Shown here piece after piece: positions 50,872 through 59,870 of a DNA stretch of 64,000 nt; positions within the stretch are counted from its first letter, which is position 1; each line of letters begins with the position of its first letter. This DNA comes from Bdellovibrionaceae bacterium UBA2339. Lineage in GTDB: Bacteria > Bdellovibrionota > Bdellovibrionia > Bdellovibrionales > JAMPXM01. The translations under genes were made by a program, and so were the position numbers. The notes below the pieces were generated by a model that saw only the letters and a program-made list of their open reading frames with translations, had not been told where the DNA came from and searched no databases. The stretch is from contig DDUL01000033.1 in the NCBI GenBank assembly GCA_002344785.1, forward strand, positions 62,001 to 126,000, read 5' to 3'.

Positions 50872-52202
50872 GCGTAAATCGGGAAAGCTGCGCAGAGTTC
50901 GCGAACTTGCTCCCGCAGTTTTGCAAGCTTGCTCTGATCCTGGTGATGATGAATGACTTCTGCGATCCATCCCGCAATGAGCTTCATTTCGGACTCGCGC
51001 ATGCCGCGCGTGGTGAGAGCGGGAGTTCCAATCCGAACGCCGCTGGTGATAAACGGACTGCGCTTTTCGTTTGGCACTGTGTTTTTGTTCACAGTAATTC
51101 CAGCGCGATCCAAGGCGATCTCGGCATCTTTGCCCGTCACGTCCAAACGAGAAAGATCCACCAACACCAAGTGATTGTCGGTGCCGCCCGTCACTAAGTG
51201 TAGACCGGCTGCCATCAAAGCCTCAGCGAGTGCCGCCGCATTCAATACAACCTGGCGTTGATACTCCTTGAATGAAGGCTGAAGAGCTTCTTGGAAGGCT
51301 ACGGCTTTAGCCGCAATGACATGCTCAAGCGGTCCACCCTGAATGCCTGGGAAAATCCGCGAGTTCAATTTCTTCGCCAACTCTTCGGCTCTCGGATCAG
51401 TTCCCGTCATGATCACGCCGCCGCGGGGACCGCGCAATGTCTTGTGTGTGGTCGAAGTGATCACATGTGCATAGGGAATCGGTGAAGGGTGAACGCCACC
51501 GGCGACCAGCCCAGCAAAGTGAGCCATATCGACAAGTAAAGTCGCGCCCACTTCGTCGGCGATCTCGCGAAAGGCCTTGAAGTCGAGCATTCGCGGATAG
51601 GCCGAGTATCCAGCAATCAAAAGTTTGGGCCGGCAGCTCAGAGCCTTTTCGCGAATTCGATCATAGTTCAGCCGTCCGGTCTCGGGATCCAAGCCATAGC
51701 TTTCAGCTTTGAAAAGCAGGCCGCTGAAATTCACCGGACTTCCATGTGTCAGATGTCCGCCGTGCGACAAATCCATCCCCAAGATACATTCACCGGCCTG
51801 CAGGGCGGCTAGGTAGACCGCCATATTCGCTTGTGAACCGGAGTGAGGTTGAACGTTCGCAAAGCTTGCGCCGAATAGCTTCTTCAGTCTTTCAATGGCC
51901 AGAGTTTCAATCGCATCGACGTGCTCGCAACCGCCATAATACCGTTTTCCGGGGTAACCCTCGGCGTATTTGTTGGTCAAGATTGAGCCCTGGGCCTCCA
52001 TGACGGCTCGAGACGCATAGTTCTCGCTCGCGATCATCTCAAGACCAGTGACCTGCCGTTCAGTTTCGTGGTCGAGGTGTGCCGCGAGTTCTGCATCAAT
52101 CATTCGCAGGTGCTGAGTTGAAGTTGGTGTTACTGAGCTCACCGACGGAGTACCGCCGGAAGATTGACCACCCGAGGAATTGTTTTGATTTGAGAGTTGC
52201 AT
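50868..52202 (-). CDS. glyA: Serine hydroxymethyltransferase
   Basis: This 444-residue PLP enzyme converts serine and tetrahydrofolate to glycine and methylene-THF. The PLP lysine is in STTHKTLRGPRGG near residue 258, preceded by DMAHFAGLVAGG. IASENYASRAV and GYPGKRYYGG near the N-terminus are classic. Compared with E. coli GlyA the N-terminus has an extra 30 residues of Gln/Ser/Asn/Gly (SNQNNSSGGQSSGG), so the true start could instead be Met33 (MIDAELAAHL). It follows rpiB and overlaps the M23 lipoprotein gene by four bases. Confidence 0.96.
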   Translation of the reverse strand: MQLSNQNNSSGGQSSGGTPSVSSVTPTSTQHLRMIDAELAAHLDHETERQVTGLEMIASENYASRAVMEAQGSILTNKYAEGYPGKRYYGGCEHVDAIETLAIERLKKLFGASFANVQPHSGSQANMAVYLAALQAGECILGMDLSHGGHLTHGSPVNFSGLLFKAESYGLDPETGRLNYDRIREKALSCRPKLLIAGYSAYPRMLDFKAFREIADEVGATLLVDMAHFAGLVAGGVHPSPIPYAHVITSTTHKTLRGPRGGVIMTGTDPRAEELAKKLNSRIFPGIQGGPLEHVIAAKAVAFQEALQPSFKEYQRQVVLNAAALAEALMAAGLHLVTGGTDNHLVLVDLSRLDVTGKDAEIALDRAGITVNKNTVPNEKRSPFITSGVRIGTPALTTRGMRESEMKLIAGWIAEVIHHHQDQSKLAKLREQVRELCAAFPIYA

Positions 52203-52237
52203 GTCTTGAATTGACCTTTCGAGGTGAGATGGAGCGA

Positions 52238-52684
52238 TCAGTCTTGATCTAGTTTTTGAATTCGACCGACATGACGCTCGCCTTCGAATGCGGTTGATAA
52301 AAAGACTTTGAGAATTTTGACGGCGAGATCAGCTTCAATCAACCGAGCTCCGAGGCAAAGTACATTGGCATCATTATGGGCACGGGCCAATTCCGCCGCC
52401 GTCTCGCTCCAACAAAGTGCGGCTCGAATATGGCGATGTCGGTTTGCCGCAATCGCCATGCCTTGACCTGATCCGCAAATCAAAATCCCACGAGAGTCCG
52501 AATGTTGAAGAACTTCGCGGCAAACCAGCTTTGCGAAGTCAGGATAATCGACTCGAGCTGCTGATGTCGGTCCGAGGTCAATCAGTTCAGTTTGAAAGTC
52601 GTCTCGGTGCTGCTGGAGAATTTCAACGAGTCTTGCCTTGAGTTCGAAGCCGGCATGATCACTTGCGATCCAGATTTTTCGCAC
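52238..52684 (-). CDS. rpiB: Ribose-5-phosphate isomerase B
   Basis: This is a 148-residue RpiB that interconverts ribose 5-phosphate and ribulose 5-phosphate. SDHAGFELK at residues 8-16, the catalytic cysteine in ICGSGQGMAIAANR near residue 70, and HNDANVLCLGARL are diagnostic. The start is GTG 52684 with AGGAG five bases upstream; an open frame to 52717 would begin inside fabF. It follows the fabF stop by eight bases, the rpiB-glyA order common in deltaproteobacteria. Confidence 0.95.
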   Translation of the reverse strand: MRKIWIASDHAGFELKARLVEILQQHRDDFQTELIDLGPTSAARVDYPDFAKLVCREVLQHSDSRGILICGSGQGMAIAANRHRHIRAALCWSETAAELARAHNDANVLCLGARLIEADLAVKILKVFLSTAFEGERHVGRIQKLDQD

Positions 52685-52692
52685 CAGTACTC

Positions 52693-53979
52693 CTAGATCT
52701 TCGAAAAGATCACGCAAGAGTTCGTACCACCGAAGCCAAAACTGTTGTTGGCCACGGCCGTAAACTGACCTTCACGCGCCGAATGAGGCACATAATCCAA
52801 ATCACAATCACCGCTCGGCTGATCGAGATTGATCGTCGGGGGAGCGATGTTCTTTTCCAAAGCGAGAATCGAGAAGGCGGACTCAATGGCGCCGGCGGCT
52901 CCCAATGAATGCCCCATCATAGACTTTGTCGACGACACCCATAGCTTCTTTGCATGGTCTCCGAACACCAAGCGAATAGCTGCGGTTTCCTGGCCATCAC
53001 CAGCTGGAGTGGATGTGCCGTGAGCATTGATGTACTGGATTTGATTCGCGTTGAGATGCGCATCGCGAAGTGCAGCGCGCATGGCTTGTGCGGCTCCAAC
53101 GCCGCCCGGAGAAGGATTTGTCATGTGATGTGCGTCCGAAGATGATCCATAACCTGCGACCTCAGCGTAAATCTTAGCTCCACGTCGTGAGGCGTGTTCA
53201 AAGTCTTCGAGGACCAACACGGCCGAGCCTTCAGCCAGCACAAAACCGTCTCGATCTTGATCGAAGGGTCGGCTCGCTTGCGTGGGCGAGTCATTGCGAG
53301 TGGAAAGTGCCTTCATCGCGTTGAAGCCACCGATGGCCATCGGGCAAACTGCCGCTTCCGTACCACCTGCGAGCATGACGTCGGCTTCACCGCGCCGAAT
53401 GTAATGAGCCGCTTCGCCAATCGAGTGCGCTCCTGAAGAGCAGGCCGATGTCACCGAGTAGTTCACGCCCCGAAGGCCGAATCGAATGGAAACATGGCCA
53501 GCCGCCATATTGGCGATCACGACCGGAATCACAAACGGGCTCAAGCGGCCTGGACCCTTCTCAAGCAAAACGCCCTCGGCGATCTCAAGTTCAGTCAGTC
53601 CACCAATGCCAACGCCAATCACACAACCTGTGCGATCTCCGAGAGATTCATTTTGAAGGAATTGGAGACCAGAATCTCGGACCGCCTCTTCCGCAGCGGC
53701 AATTGCCAAATGCGTGAAGCGGCCCATCTTCCTTTGCTCTTTCTTTTCGATGAACAAAGTCGGATCAAAGTTCTTCACTTCGCCGGCAAACTTCACGTCA
53801 TAGGCTGAAGCATCGAACTGAGTGATGGATGCGATTCCAGATTGACCTGCAACGGCCGCAGCCCAGGACTCAGCCGTGCTGAGTCCCAATGGCGTGATCA
53901 TTCCGACGCCAGTTACGACAACTCGGCGTTCGGGACGAGAACGGCGTTCAAATCGGTTTTTTTCTGAAATCAGAGACAT
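52693..53979 (-). CDS. fabF: 3-oxoacyl-ACP synthase II
   Basis: This 428-residue condensing enzyme elongates acyl-ACP with malonyl-ACP. The Cys-His-His triad is in SACSSGAHS near residue 180, NAHGTSTPAGD near 320 and GHSLGAAGA near 357. VVVTGVGMITPLG starts the fold; the end NSFGFGGTNSC is standard. An extra basic stretch (NRFERRSRPERR) precedes the fold. It follows acpP closely, as in most fab operons. Confidence 0.97.
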   Translation of the reverse strand: MSLISEKNRFERRSRPERRVVVTGVGMITPLGLSTAESWAAAVAGQSGIASITQFDASAYDVKFAGEVKNFDPTLFIEKKEQRKMGRFTHLAIAAAEEAVRDSGLQFLQNESLGDRTGCVIGVGIGGLTELEIAEGVLLEKGPGRLSPFVIPVVIANMAAGHVSIRFGLRGVNYSVTSACSSGAHSIGEAAHYIRRGEADVMLAGGTEAAVCPMAIGGFNAMKALSTRNDSPTQASRPFDQDRDGFVLAEGSAVLVLEDFEHASRRGAKIYAEVAGYGSSSDAHHMTNPSPGGVGAAQAMRAALRDAHLNANQIQYINAHGTSTPAGDGQETAAIRLVFGDHAKKLWVSSTKSMMGHSLGAAGAIESAFSILALEKNIAPPTINLDQPSGDCDLDYVPHSAREGQFTAVANNSFGFGGTNSCVIFSKI

Positions 53980-53998
53980 CGCTGCCTCAATTCAAGCC

Positions 53999-54238
53999 TT
54001 AGGCTTTGCCCTTGGCCGAAAGATAGTTGCAGAAGTCGCCAACAGTTTTGAGTTTCTCAGCGTCTTCGTCGGGAATTTCGATGCCGAATTCTTCCTCAAC
54101 AGCCATGACCAGTTCCACGATATCCAAGCTGTCAGCACCCAAGTCATCAATGAATGATGCTTCGGGTTTCACGCGCTCCGGATCTACGCCGAGTTGTTCA
54201 GCGATAACGTCACGAACTTTGGGTTGAACTGCGATCAT
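53999..54238 (-). CDS. acpP: Acyl carrier protein
   Basis: This 79-residue acidic carrier has its 4'-phosphopantetheine serine in GADSLDIVELVMAVEEEFGI at residue about 38. Length and helix order are typical. A perfect GGAGG lies before the ATG. It sits between fabG and fabF, although 301 bases separate it from fabG, an unusually large gap for this operon, partly filled by a tandem repeat. Confidence 0.98.
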   Translation of the reverse strand: MIAVQPKVRDVIAEQLGVDPERVKPEASFIDDLGADSLDIVELVMAVEEEFGIEIPDEDAEKLKTVGDFCNYLSAKGKA

Positions 54239-54539
54239 TGATAACCTCCACAGGTCTCATTTTGTTTCAAAAATTTTTGACCAAATTTCTCACTCAGCAT
54301 TCGGTCAATTCATAAAACTCGCATTTACTTTTCAGTCTCCGGTTTGCTCAATCTCCGGTTTGCTCAGTCTCCGGTTTGCTCAGTCTCCGGCTGGCCGGTT
54401 CGGCTACCGGTTGAGTCCAGCTTTGAGTCAATTGAACGCCTGAAGTCGGAGCAATTCGGGACTCAAAACATTGGTCTCATCGAAGAGCGCCAAATCACGT
54501 TTGTCCGCTATCGATTTAGACCCGAGATCAAACCCAGAA
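54239..54539 (-). repeat. Intergenic region with 16-base tandem repeat (54333-54396)
   Basis: Between acpP and fabG, a 16-base unit CAGTCTCCGGTTTGCT occurs at 54333-54348, 54349-54364 (one G-to-A change) and 54365-54380, followed by a ten-base partial copy (54381-54390) that runs into CTGGCCGG. No gene fits here. The rest is AT-richer than its surroundings and ends in the acpP ribosome site. A separate acpP promoter or an mRNA processing site is possible but unproven. Confidence 0.75.
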
Positions 54540-55283
54540 TCACATGTAAAGTCCACCATTAACGCTCAGAGTGTGGCCCGTAATATAACGCGCCTCATTG
54601 CTCAGCAGAAACGCCGTTGCTGAAGCAATATCTTCGACGGCTCCCACTTGCCCGAGCGGAATTTGGCCTACAATTTTAGCTCGCTGATCATCCGTGAGCG
54701 CGCCGGTCATTTCCGTCGCGATATATCCCGGCGCGACGCAATTCACGCGAATGCCTCGAGACGCCACTTCCTTTGCGGCCGCCTTGGTCATTCCTTCTAA
54801 CCCCGCCTTGGCGGCTGAGTAGTTCGTCTGGCCTGGAGTTCCCATTTCGCCCGACACCGATCCAATATTGACGATGCTGCCAGGGATCTTGGCTTTAAAC
54901 ATGACCTTTACGGCGGCTCGTAGGCACAAAAAAGCACCGCGCAGATTCGTGTTCATGACCGCATCAAAGTCGTCCGACTTCATTCGCAAAAGCAGCTGAT
55001 CACGCGTGATTCCAGCATTGTTCACGAGGCCGTAGAGTGGCCCGACCTCAGAAATTTTCGAAAATACGCTTTCGACCGAATTTTCATCTGTGACATTCAA
55101 TGCCAGACACAAATGCCCTTGGCCCGGCAGTCCCTCCATCACCTTTTGAGCCTGTGCTTCATTTGCCGAGTAGGTGACAATGACCTTGGCGCCTTCTTGC
55201 GCAAGTCGCTGAGCGATTCCTGCGCCGATTCCTCGACTCGAGCCCGTCACCAAGATCAATTTGTCCGTGAGTGCATAGTTCAT
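54540..55283 (-). CDS. fabG: 3-oxoacyl-ACP reductase
   Basis: This 247-residue short-chain dehydrogenase reduces 3-oxoacyl-ACP with NADPH. The cofactor motif is TGSSRGIGAGIA at residues 14-25, NNAGITRD follows, the catalytic Ser is in NIGSVSGEMG and YxxxK is YSAAKAG near residue 153. The end ARYITGHTLSVNGGLYM is the standard FabG end. The ATG overlaps the fabD stop by four bases. Confidence 0.97.
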   Translation of the reverse strand: MNYALTDKLILVTGSSRGIGAGIAQRLAQEGAKVIVTYSANEAQAQKVMEGLPGQGHLCLALNVTDENSVESVFSKISEVGPLYGLVNNAGITRDQLLLRMKSDDFDAVMNTNLRGAFLCLRAAVKVMFKAKIPGSIVNIGSVSGEMGTPGQTNYSAAKAGLEGMTKAAAKEVASRGIRVNCVAPGYIATEMTGALTDDQRAKIVGQIPLGQVGAVEDIASATAFLLSNEARYITGHTLSVNGGLYM

Positions 55284-56281
55284 TGTGCGTTCTCCGTTTC
55301 AAGACGCTTCAAGGCCTGCTCGAGCGCCCTGAAGTCATCGAGGCTGTTGATATTGTAAATGACTTTGGATGGGTCGATTTTCTTGCCAAGGCCAGCGAGA
55401 ACTTTTCCACCACCCATTTCAACAAATTGTTGGCAGTGCAGATTGAGTTTCTGCTGACACTGAGTCCATCGAACCGTGCCTGAGATTTGGCCCGTGAGCC
55501 ACTCACGAATGAGATTGGGATCCGAAGTGGATTCAGCATTGAGATTTTGAACGACGGGAAACTGCGGAGCCTTAAAGCTCATGCCTTTTAAAACCTCGCC
55601 CATGACAACTTCGGCGGGCTTCATCAGTGAGCAATGAAATGGCGCACTGACATTGAGGGGAATCATCTTGAGTCGCGGGGGATTTGCGCCAAACACTTGC
55701 TCAAGCCAAGCGGGAGTCGCCAGATCTTTGAGTGCGAGCATCGAGTCCGCCGAGCCACTGATCACAACTTGTCCAGGGCAATTGAAATTCGCGGGCTCCA
55801 AGCAAACGGATTTTCCAGATCCAGCCAGTGAACTCGAGAGGGCGGAGCAAAGCTGAATCACTTGCTCGTCGGTCATGCCGAGAATTGCGGCCATAGCTCC
55901 TTGACCGACAGGCACGGCGGCTTGCATGGCTTGGCCTCGACGGCGAACTGCACGAAGCGCATCGCCAAATTGCAATACGTCACTGGCAACCAAGGCTGCG
56001 TACTCGCCGACTGAATGCCCGCTGGCCATTTTGATTTCAAGCGGAAGACTCTCCGAGATTACTCGATAAGTGACCGTGGACACCAGAAGGAGCGCTGGCT
56101 GAGTGTTTTCAGTGAGCTGAAGGTCGGACTCTGGGCCATCAAAGCAAAGTTTTTTGAAGTCCTGTTTGAGAGTGTCAGAGGCCTCTTCAAAGAGCTGACG
56201 TGCGGTCGAAAACTCATCAAAGAGAAAGCGCCCCATGCCGACACTTTGACTGCCTTGTCCTGGAAAGATCGCTCCCCACAT
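55280..56281 (-). CDS. fabD: Malonyl-CoA:ACP transacylase
   Basis: This 333-residue transacylase loads malonyl groups onto ACP. The start is ATG 56281, seven bases after AAGGAG; an open frame to 56356 lacks support. IFPGQGSQSVGMG opens the protein, the nucleophilic serine is in SGHSVGEYAAL near residue 96, and the partner His in APFHCSLM near residue 208. The last residues follow an ordinary FabD pattern. It lies between fabH (114 bases upstream) and fabG. Confidence 0.96.
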   Translation of the reverse strand: MWGAIFPGQGSQSVGMGRFLFDEFSTARQLFEEASDTLKQDFKKLCFDGPESDLQLTENTQPALLLVSTVTYRVISESLPLEIKMASGHSVGEYAALVASDVLQFGDALRAVRRRGQAMQAAVPVGQGAMAAILGMTDEQVIQLCSALSSSLAGSGKSVCLEPANFNCPGQVVISGSADSMLALKDLATPAWLEQVFGANPPRLKMIPLNVSAPFHCSLMKPAEVVMGEVLKGMSFKAPQFPVVQNLNAESTSDPNLIREWLTGQISGTVRWTQCQQKLNLHCQQFVEMGGGKVLAGLGKKIDPSKVIYNINSLDDFRALEQALKRLETENAQ

Positions 56282-56395
56282 TTTAGAACTCCTTAGCGGC
56301 TCATGATGTATGGGTTGAGACACAAATGGAGCCGAAGCCACTTTTTTATTACGCAATCGGACCGGTTCATCAGCATGACGCGCCTATCGACTCAA

Positions 56396-57469
56396 TTAGA
56401 ATTTTAAGAGCACACTGCCTGAGGTGAGGCCCGCGCCAAATGCCGTCAGTAGCACATGTTGGCCTCGACGAATCCGCCCGTCGCGCACTGCCTCGTCGAA
56501 GGCGATGGGAACAGTGGCGGCGCTGGTGTTGCCAGTTCGCTGCACGTTGATCACAACTTTCTCTGCCGGAATTCCAAAGTGCTTTCCGACAGCTTCAATG
56601 ATGCGAAGATTCGCCTGATGCGGAATCAGCCAATCGATTTGGTCAATGCTCATGCCATTGATATCCAGCGCTTCCTGGCAAACGTCGCTCATGGTTCGAA
56701 CTGCATTTTTGAAAATCTCTCGGCCCTTCATACGCACGTAGCCGAGCCCATCATCCAGCACTTGATGAGTGAAGGGCATGGCACTGCCCCCAGCCGGAAG
56801 CACAAAAAGATCTCCGAGCGAGCCGTCGGCTCGTAAATGCGCCGAATAAATCCGTGAATCCTCATTCACGTCAGCGGCCGTCAAAACCGCCGCACCCGCG
56901 CCGTCGCCAAACAAAATGCAGGTTTCGCGGTCCTTGTAATTCACAAAGCGATGCAAAACTTCAGCGCCCACGACCAACACAGTTTTAAACATGCGTGTGC
57001 GGATCAATGAATCGGCAACGCTGACACCGTACACAAAGCCAGAACATGCGGCGGACAGATCGAAAGCCATGACATGCTTAGCGCCGAGCTTGGTCTGCAG
57101 CACGCAGGCCGAAGCCGGCATGATTTGGTCGCCGCTGACGGTGCAAAACAAGATCGCATCCAAGTCCTGCGCGGTCATGCCCGCCATTTCGAGAGCGCGT
57201 TGAGAAGCGACTAAGGCCAGGTCTGATGTGACTTGGTGATCAGCCGCTAAATGTCTTTGTTCAATGCCTGTGCGTTCGCGAATCCACTGATCATTGGTCT
57301 CGACCATCTTTTCGAGGTCGACGTTCGTCAGCAGCTTTTCAGGAAGATAACTTCCAGTTCCCGCAATTTTGGTGCGGATGCCGGTGTCGATCGGGCGGCT
57401 CGGCCGTGGCCGATGATCACTCGGCGATTTGGGCGTGGATTCGGAGAGATCAGAATTGGATTTCGTCAT
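56396..57469 (-). CDS. fabH: 3-oxoacyl-ACP synthase III
   Basis: This 357-residue initiating condensing enzyme joins an acyl-CoA primer to malonyl-ACP. The Cys-His-Asn triad is in LSAACSGFVYG near residue 150, IPHQANLRI near 280 and QRTGNTSAA near 310; the start GTGSYLPEK lies near residue 35. The start at 57469 follows GGACGAGG; the open frame reaching 57664 is Arg/Gln-rich and unlike FabH. About 30 extra polar residues (SDLSESTPKSPSDHRP) precede the fold. The usual upstream neighbour plsX is absent; rpmF is next, 256 bases away. Confidence 0.96.
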   Translation of the reverse strand: MTKSNSDLSESTPKSPSDHRPRPSRPIDTGIRTKIAGTGSYLPEKLLTNVDLEKMVETNDQWIRERTGIEQRHLAADHQVTSDLALVASQRALEMAGMTAQDLDAILFCTVSGDQIMPASACVLQTKLGAKHVMAFDLSAACSGFVYGVSVADSLIRTRMFKTVLVVGAEVLHRFVNYKDRETCILFGDGAGAAVLTAADVNEDSRIYSAHLRADGSLGDLFVLPAGGSAMPFTHQVLDDGLGYVRMKGREIFKNAVRTMSDVCQEALDINGMSIDQIDWLIPHQANLRIIEAVGKHFGIPAEKVVINVQRTGNTSAATVPIAFDEAVRDGRIRRGQHVLLTAFGAGLTSGSVLLKF

Positions 57470-57725
57470 GGGCCTCGTCCTTGAAATTTCATTACTGAAA
57501 CATCCTTGATCGAGATCGGAGAATCGGACCAGAGCGAGATCGACGCCGATTCTTGTCGTGATGGTCAGGCGCAAAGCTTTCGAGTCACTGCGCTGGTTTT
57601 TGGGCTGGTTCTTGGGCTGGATTTTGGCCTTCCGGCTAAAACTCGAGTCGCGGTGCTTTCTCAAATGGGGGCTTTGTTCAGCCCTGAGATCCGTCGCGAC
57701 TCAAGCTTCGAGAGGCCGTGGCGCC

Positions 57726-57917
57726 TCAGTCCTTGGAAGCAGCAGTTTCCGTCACGATTTCTTCGCCCTTGTAGTAGCCGCAAGAGGGGCAAACAACGTG
57801 GGGAAGTTTGTAGGAACCGCAGTTTGAGCACTTCACAGAAGTGTTGGTCTCAAGGAAGTCATGAGAGCGGCGCATGTCGCGACGCGAGCGAGTTGTACGT
57901 TTCTTGGGTGTTGGCAT
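57726..57917 (-). CDS. rpmF: 50S ribosomal protein L32
   Basis: This 63-residue L32 begins MPTPKKRTTRSRRDMRRSHD and has the zinc ribbon pair CSNCG and CPSCG, so it is the zinc-binding (C+) form. The ATG follows GGGAGT. It lies at the head of the fatty acid gene chain, as in many bacteria, but with a non-coding gap where plsX is normally found. Confidence 0.97.
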   Translation of the reverse strand: MPTPKKRTTRSRRDMRRSHDFLETNTSVKCSNCGSYKLPHVVCPSCGYYKGEEIVTETAASKD

Positions 57918-58196
57918 GGTCCACTCCCTTTAAGGGTCGAAATTGAGCTGTCGAAAATGCCGCGTTGGCCCGCCAAAATCAAGTCGGAACAGTGATTTAC
58001 CCGCCAGTTGTGTCAAAAGCTTAGGCGCGTGTCGGCGCGCTCGGGCACTGGCCGAGGATTGGCACGAGCTGGCGTGCGTCAGATGCAACCAATTGCAGCA
58101 GAGGCGTAAAGCCGAGGCACAGCCCTTTCAATGCGAAGCTTCTGAGGGCCAAGCATCATGCGAAGGCCCAAAGCGCATTCCTCAAGGGAGGTCACA

Positions 58197-58766
58197 ATGC
58201 GAAGTCTTCGAATGTCTCACCGAATCACACTGCTTTGCTTTGGCGCATTAGCTTTGTTTGCAGGTATTCGCGAGGCCACAGCTGGAGCTTCGTCCAATCA
58301 CCCCAAACGCGACACCCAACTGAAATGGGCAACCAGTGAATTGGCCGTGGAGCTTGAGGCTGATCGTCGCCATTTGCCTTTGCAGCCCCGTGAAGCTCAG
58401 GCTCAAAGGCGCGGCGAGCGAAGTCAATCCATCAATCAGTTGCTCGATCGCAGCTTTTCGGAAAAGGCCCAAGTTGTGGACGCCTACAAAGGTAATCCAT
58501 CGGCAGGGCGCCCCGAAGAGCGCATGAAACCTGAAGATCGAGCCGCGAATATTGAGCCCGTCGTGCGCATTGAAATGGGCGACGAATTGGGTGGCGGATG
58601 GTCTGAGCGAGCCGCTGGAAATCGAGAGTGGCGCGAAGAACGTCGTGCACAAGCCGGCGTCGACATTCAAAGCATTGAAAATCGACTCGATCGCGAGACT
58701 CGCGAAGTGCGAGCTGAGACTCGCGATCGCCGCAGTCGACGTCAAAAAACTGAGCGCGACTTCTAA
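58197..58766 (+). CDS. Exported, highly charged protein of unknown function
   Basis: This is a 189-residue protein that starts at ATG 58197, five bases after a perfect GGGAGG; the open frame to 58158 is not needed. A signal peptide (ITLLCFGALALFAGI, cleavage near ATAGA) leads to a mature part rich in Arg, Glu, Asp, Gln and Asn, ending in a strongly charged stretch (LDRETREVRAETRDRRS). The mature part looks intrinsically disordered or helical. No domain is recognised. It is convergent with the 58795-59847 gene, whose stop lies 29 bases away. Confidence 0.7.
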   Translation: MRSLRMSHRITLLCFGALALFAGIREATAGASSNHPKRDTQLKWATSELAVELEADRRHLPLQPREAQAQRRGERSQSINQLLDRSFSEKAQVVDAYKGNPSAGRPEERMKPEDRAANIEPVVRIEMGDELGGGWSERAAGNREWREERRAQAGVDIQSIENRLDRETREVRAETRDRRSRRQKTERDF

Positions 58767-58794
58767 AGTGCTGGCGAGGAACTGAGACGAAATC

Positions 58795-59847
58795 TCAGCG
58801 TCTTTGAGGTGAAGTGGAAAGGGCGGCGCGAGCCGCCTTTTTCGCTTGTGCGGCCGAATCTGCCGCTGCAGGTATGCCGGCCTCGGCGAGTGCGGCGTAT
58901 TGAGCGAGGGCGAGGGTGCTGAGTTTCTGCGTGCGATGATGCTTATGGCGGAGGAGCCATTGCGTCGCGCGACCAAGCGGCTCGCGAATGAGAGCACCAA
59001 AGCTAGGATCCGCCAAGGCAAGTCCAATCAAAACATCAATGGCTTCGGATTGAGAGCGCGCCGCTGCCGAGGAATTTTCCGGAAGCGGACTAGGAAACCA
59101 ACCATCCGTTCGCTGGCGAACAAGGGCTTCGCGAAGCCAAGCTTCGGACGTTTGGCGTAGGGTGGGGTTGGCAAGAAACTTTCCGATCCAAAATGCGGCA
59201 GCGGCGGCCTGCAATCGTTGCGGCGTTTGCCAGCTGTTGCGCTCGGCTTGATCCCAGCGACGTTCGCCAAGCAGTGAGCGTGAAGACTTTAAGCTGAGTT
59301 CAAGTCGCGGCTTGAGGCGTTCGAGCCTTTGGGCTCGAGCTTCTTGTCCACCGGTACGCAGAAGATAAACACTGCGAGCAAACAGTCCAAGAAAGTGCGT
59401 GATTTCAATCGTCTTGGATTCGCCAAAGCTTCCGTCGGACTTCATTTTTGCGAAGCTCCATTCAAAAGCCATAATGCCTCGATCCATGACAAAACCATTC
59501 TTCGTGGCAAGACCCGAGCGGATAAACTGAAAGCCTTCGACCTGATGGGCGACCAGCTGTTTGTTAGGGAATTTCACGTTCAGCCCTAGGGCGCCATCTC
59601 CCGCTTTTTTTCCAAGTGGGTTCATACGCTCAGCGATTTGTCGCAATTGAGGATTGGTGATCCAGATTTTGCCTTCGCTGGGCCAAGTCTGGCGTTTGGG
59701 TACGGCGGCAGTTGCTTCGGCGACATCGAACGCGTGAGGTAAGGGCAAACTGAACGCCAAAGTAAAGAGCACAGCTAAGCGGATCTTCGCACTCGAATCG
59801 AGTCGGATGGCAGTTTTTTTGGGGCGGCCCATCGAACCCAGCGACAT
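58795..59847 (-). CDS. Exported helical protein, possible alpha/alpha toroid
   Basis: This is a 350-residue protein with a signal-like hydrophobic segment at about residues 22-42 (IRLAVLFTLAFSLPLPHA). The mature part is helical with repeated Ala/Leu/Arg-rich helices (RLQAAAAAFWIGKFLAN, AWLREALVRQRTDGWFPS, EAIDVLIGLALADPSF). The QRTDGWFPS turn between helices recalls alpha/alpha-toroid proteins (terpenoid-cyclase-like or glycosidase folds). No catalytic residues can be named. The region also has a basic N-terminus (GRPKKTAIRLD). It is the last gene before the recombinase, on the same strand with a 23-base gap. Confidence 0.6.
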   Translation of the reverse strand: MSLGSMGRPKKTAIRLDSSAKIRLAVLFTLAFSLPLPHAFDVAEATAAVPKRQTWPSEGKIWITNPQLRQIAERMNPLGKKAGDGALGLNVKFPNKQLVAHQVEGFQFIRSGLATKNGFVMDRGIMAFEWSFAKMKSDGSFGESKTIEITHFLGLFARSVYLLRTGGQEARAQRLERLKPRLELSLKSSRSLLGERRWDQAERNSWQTPQRLQAAAAAFWIGKFLANPTLRQTSEAWLREALVRQRTDGWFPSPLPENSSAAARSQSEAIDVLIGLALADPSFGALIREPLGRATQWLLRHKHHRTQKLSTLALAQYAALAEAGIPAAADSAAQAKKAARAALSTSPQRR

Positions 59848-59870
59848 CGAAAGACTTCTCCTTGCCGAGA

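Noticed and set aside
57506..57946. Plus-strand frames across the fabH-rpmF gap as a possible plsX remnant or new gene
   Set aside because: They overlap rpmF antisense, lack ribosome sites and show no PlsX motif in any frame.
58248..59027. 259-codon minus-strand frame over two exported-protein genes
   Set aside because: Its opposite strand carries a gene with a perfect ribosome site and a signal peptide, and its end overlaps another gene in a different frame. Composition (Ser/Ala/Leu/Arg) is that of a shadow.
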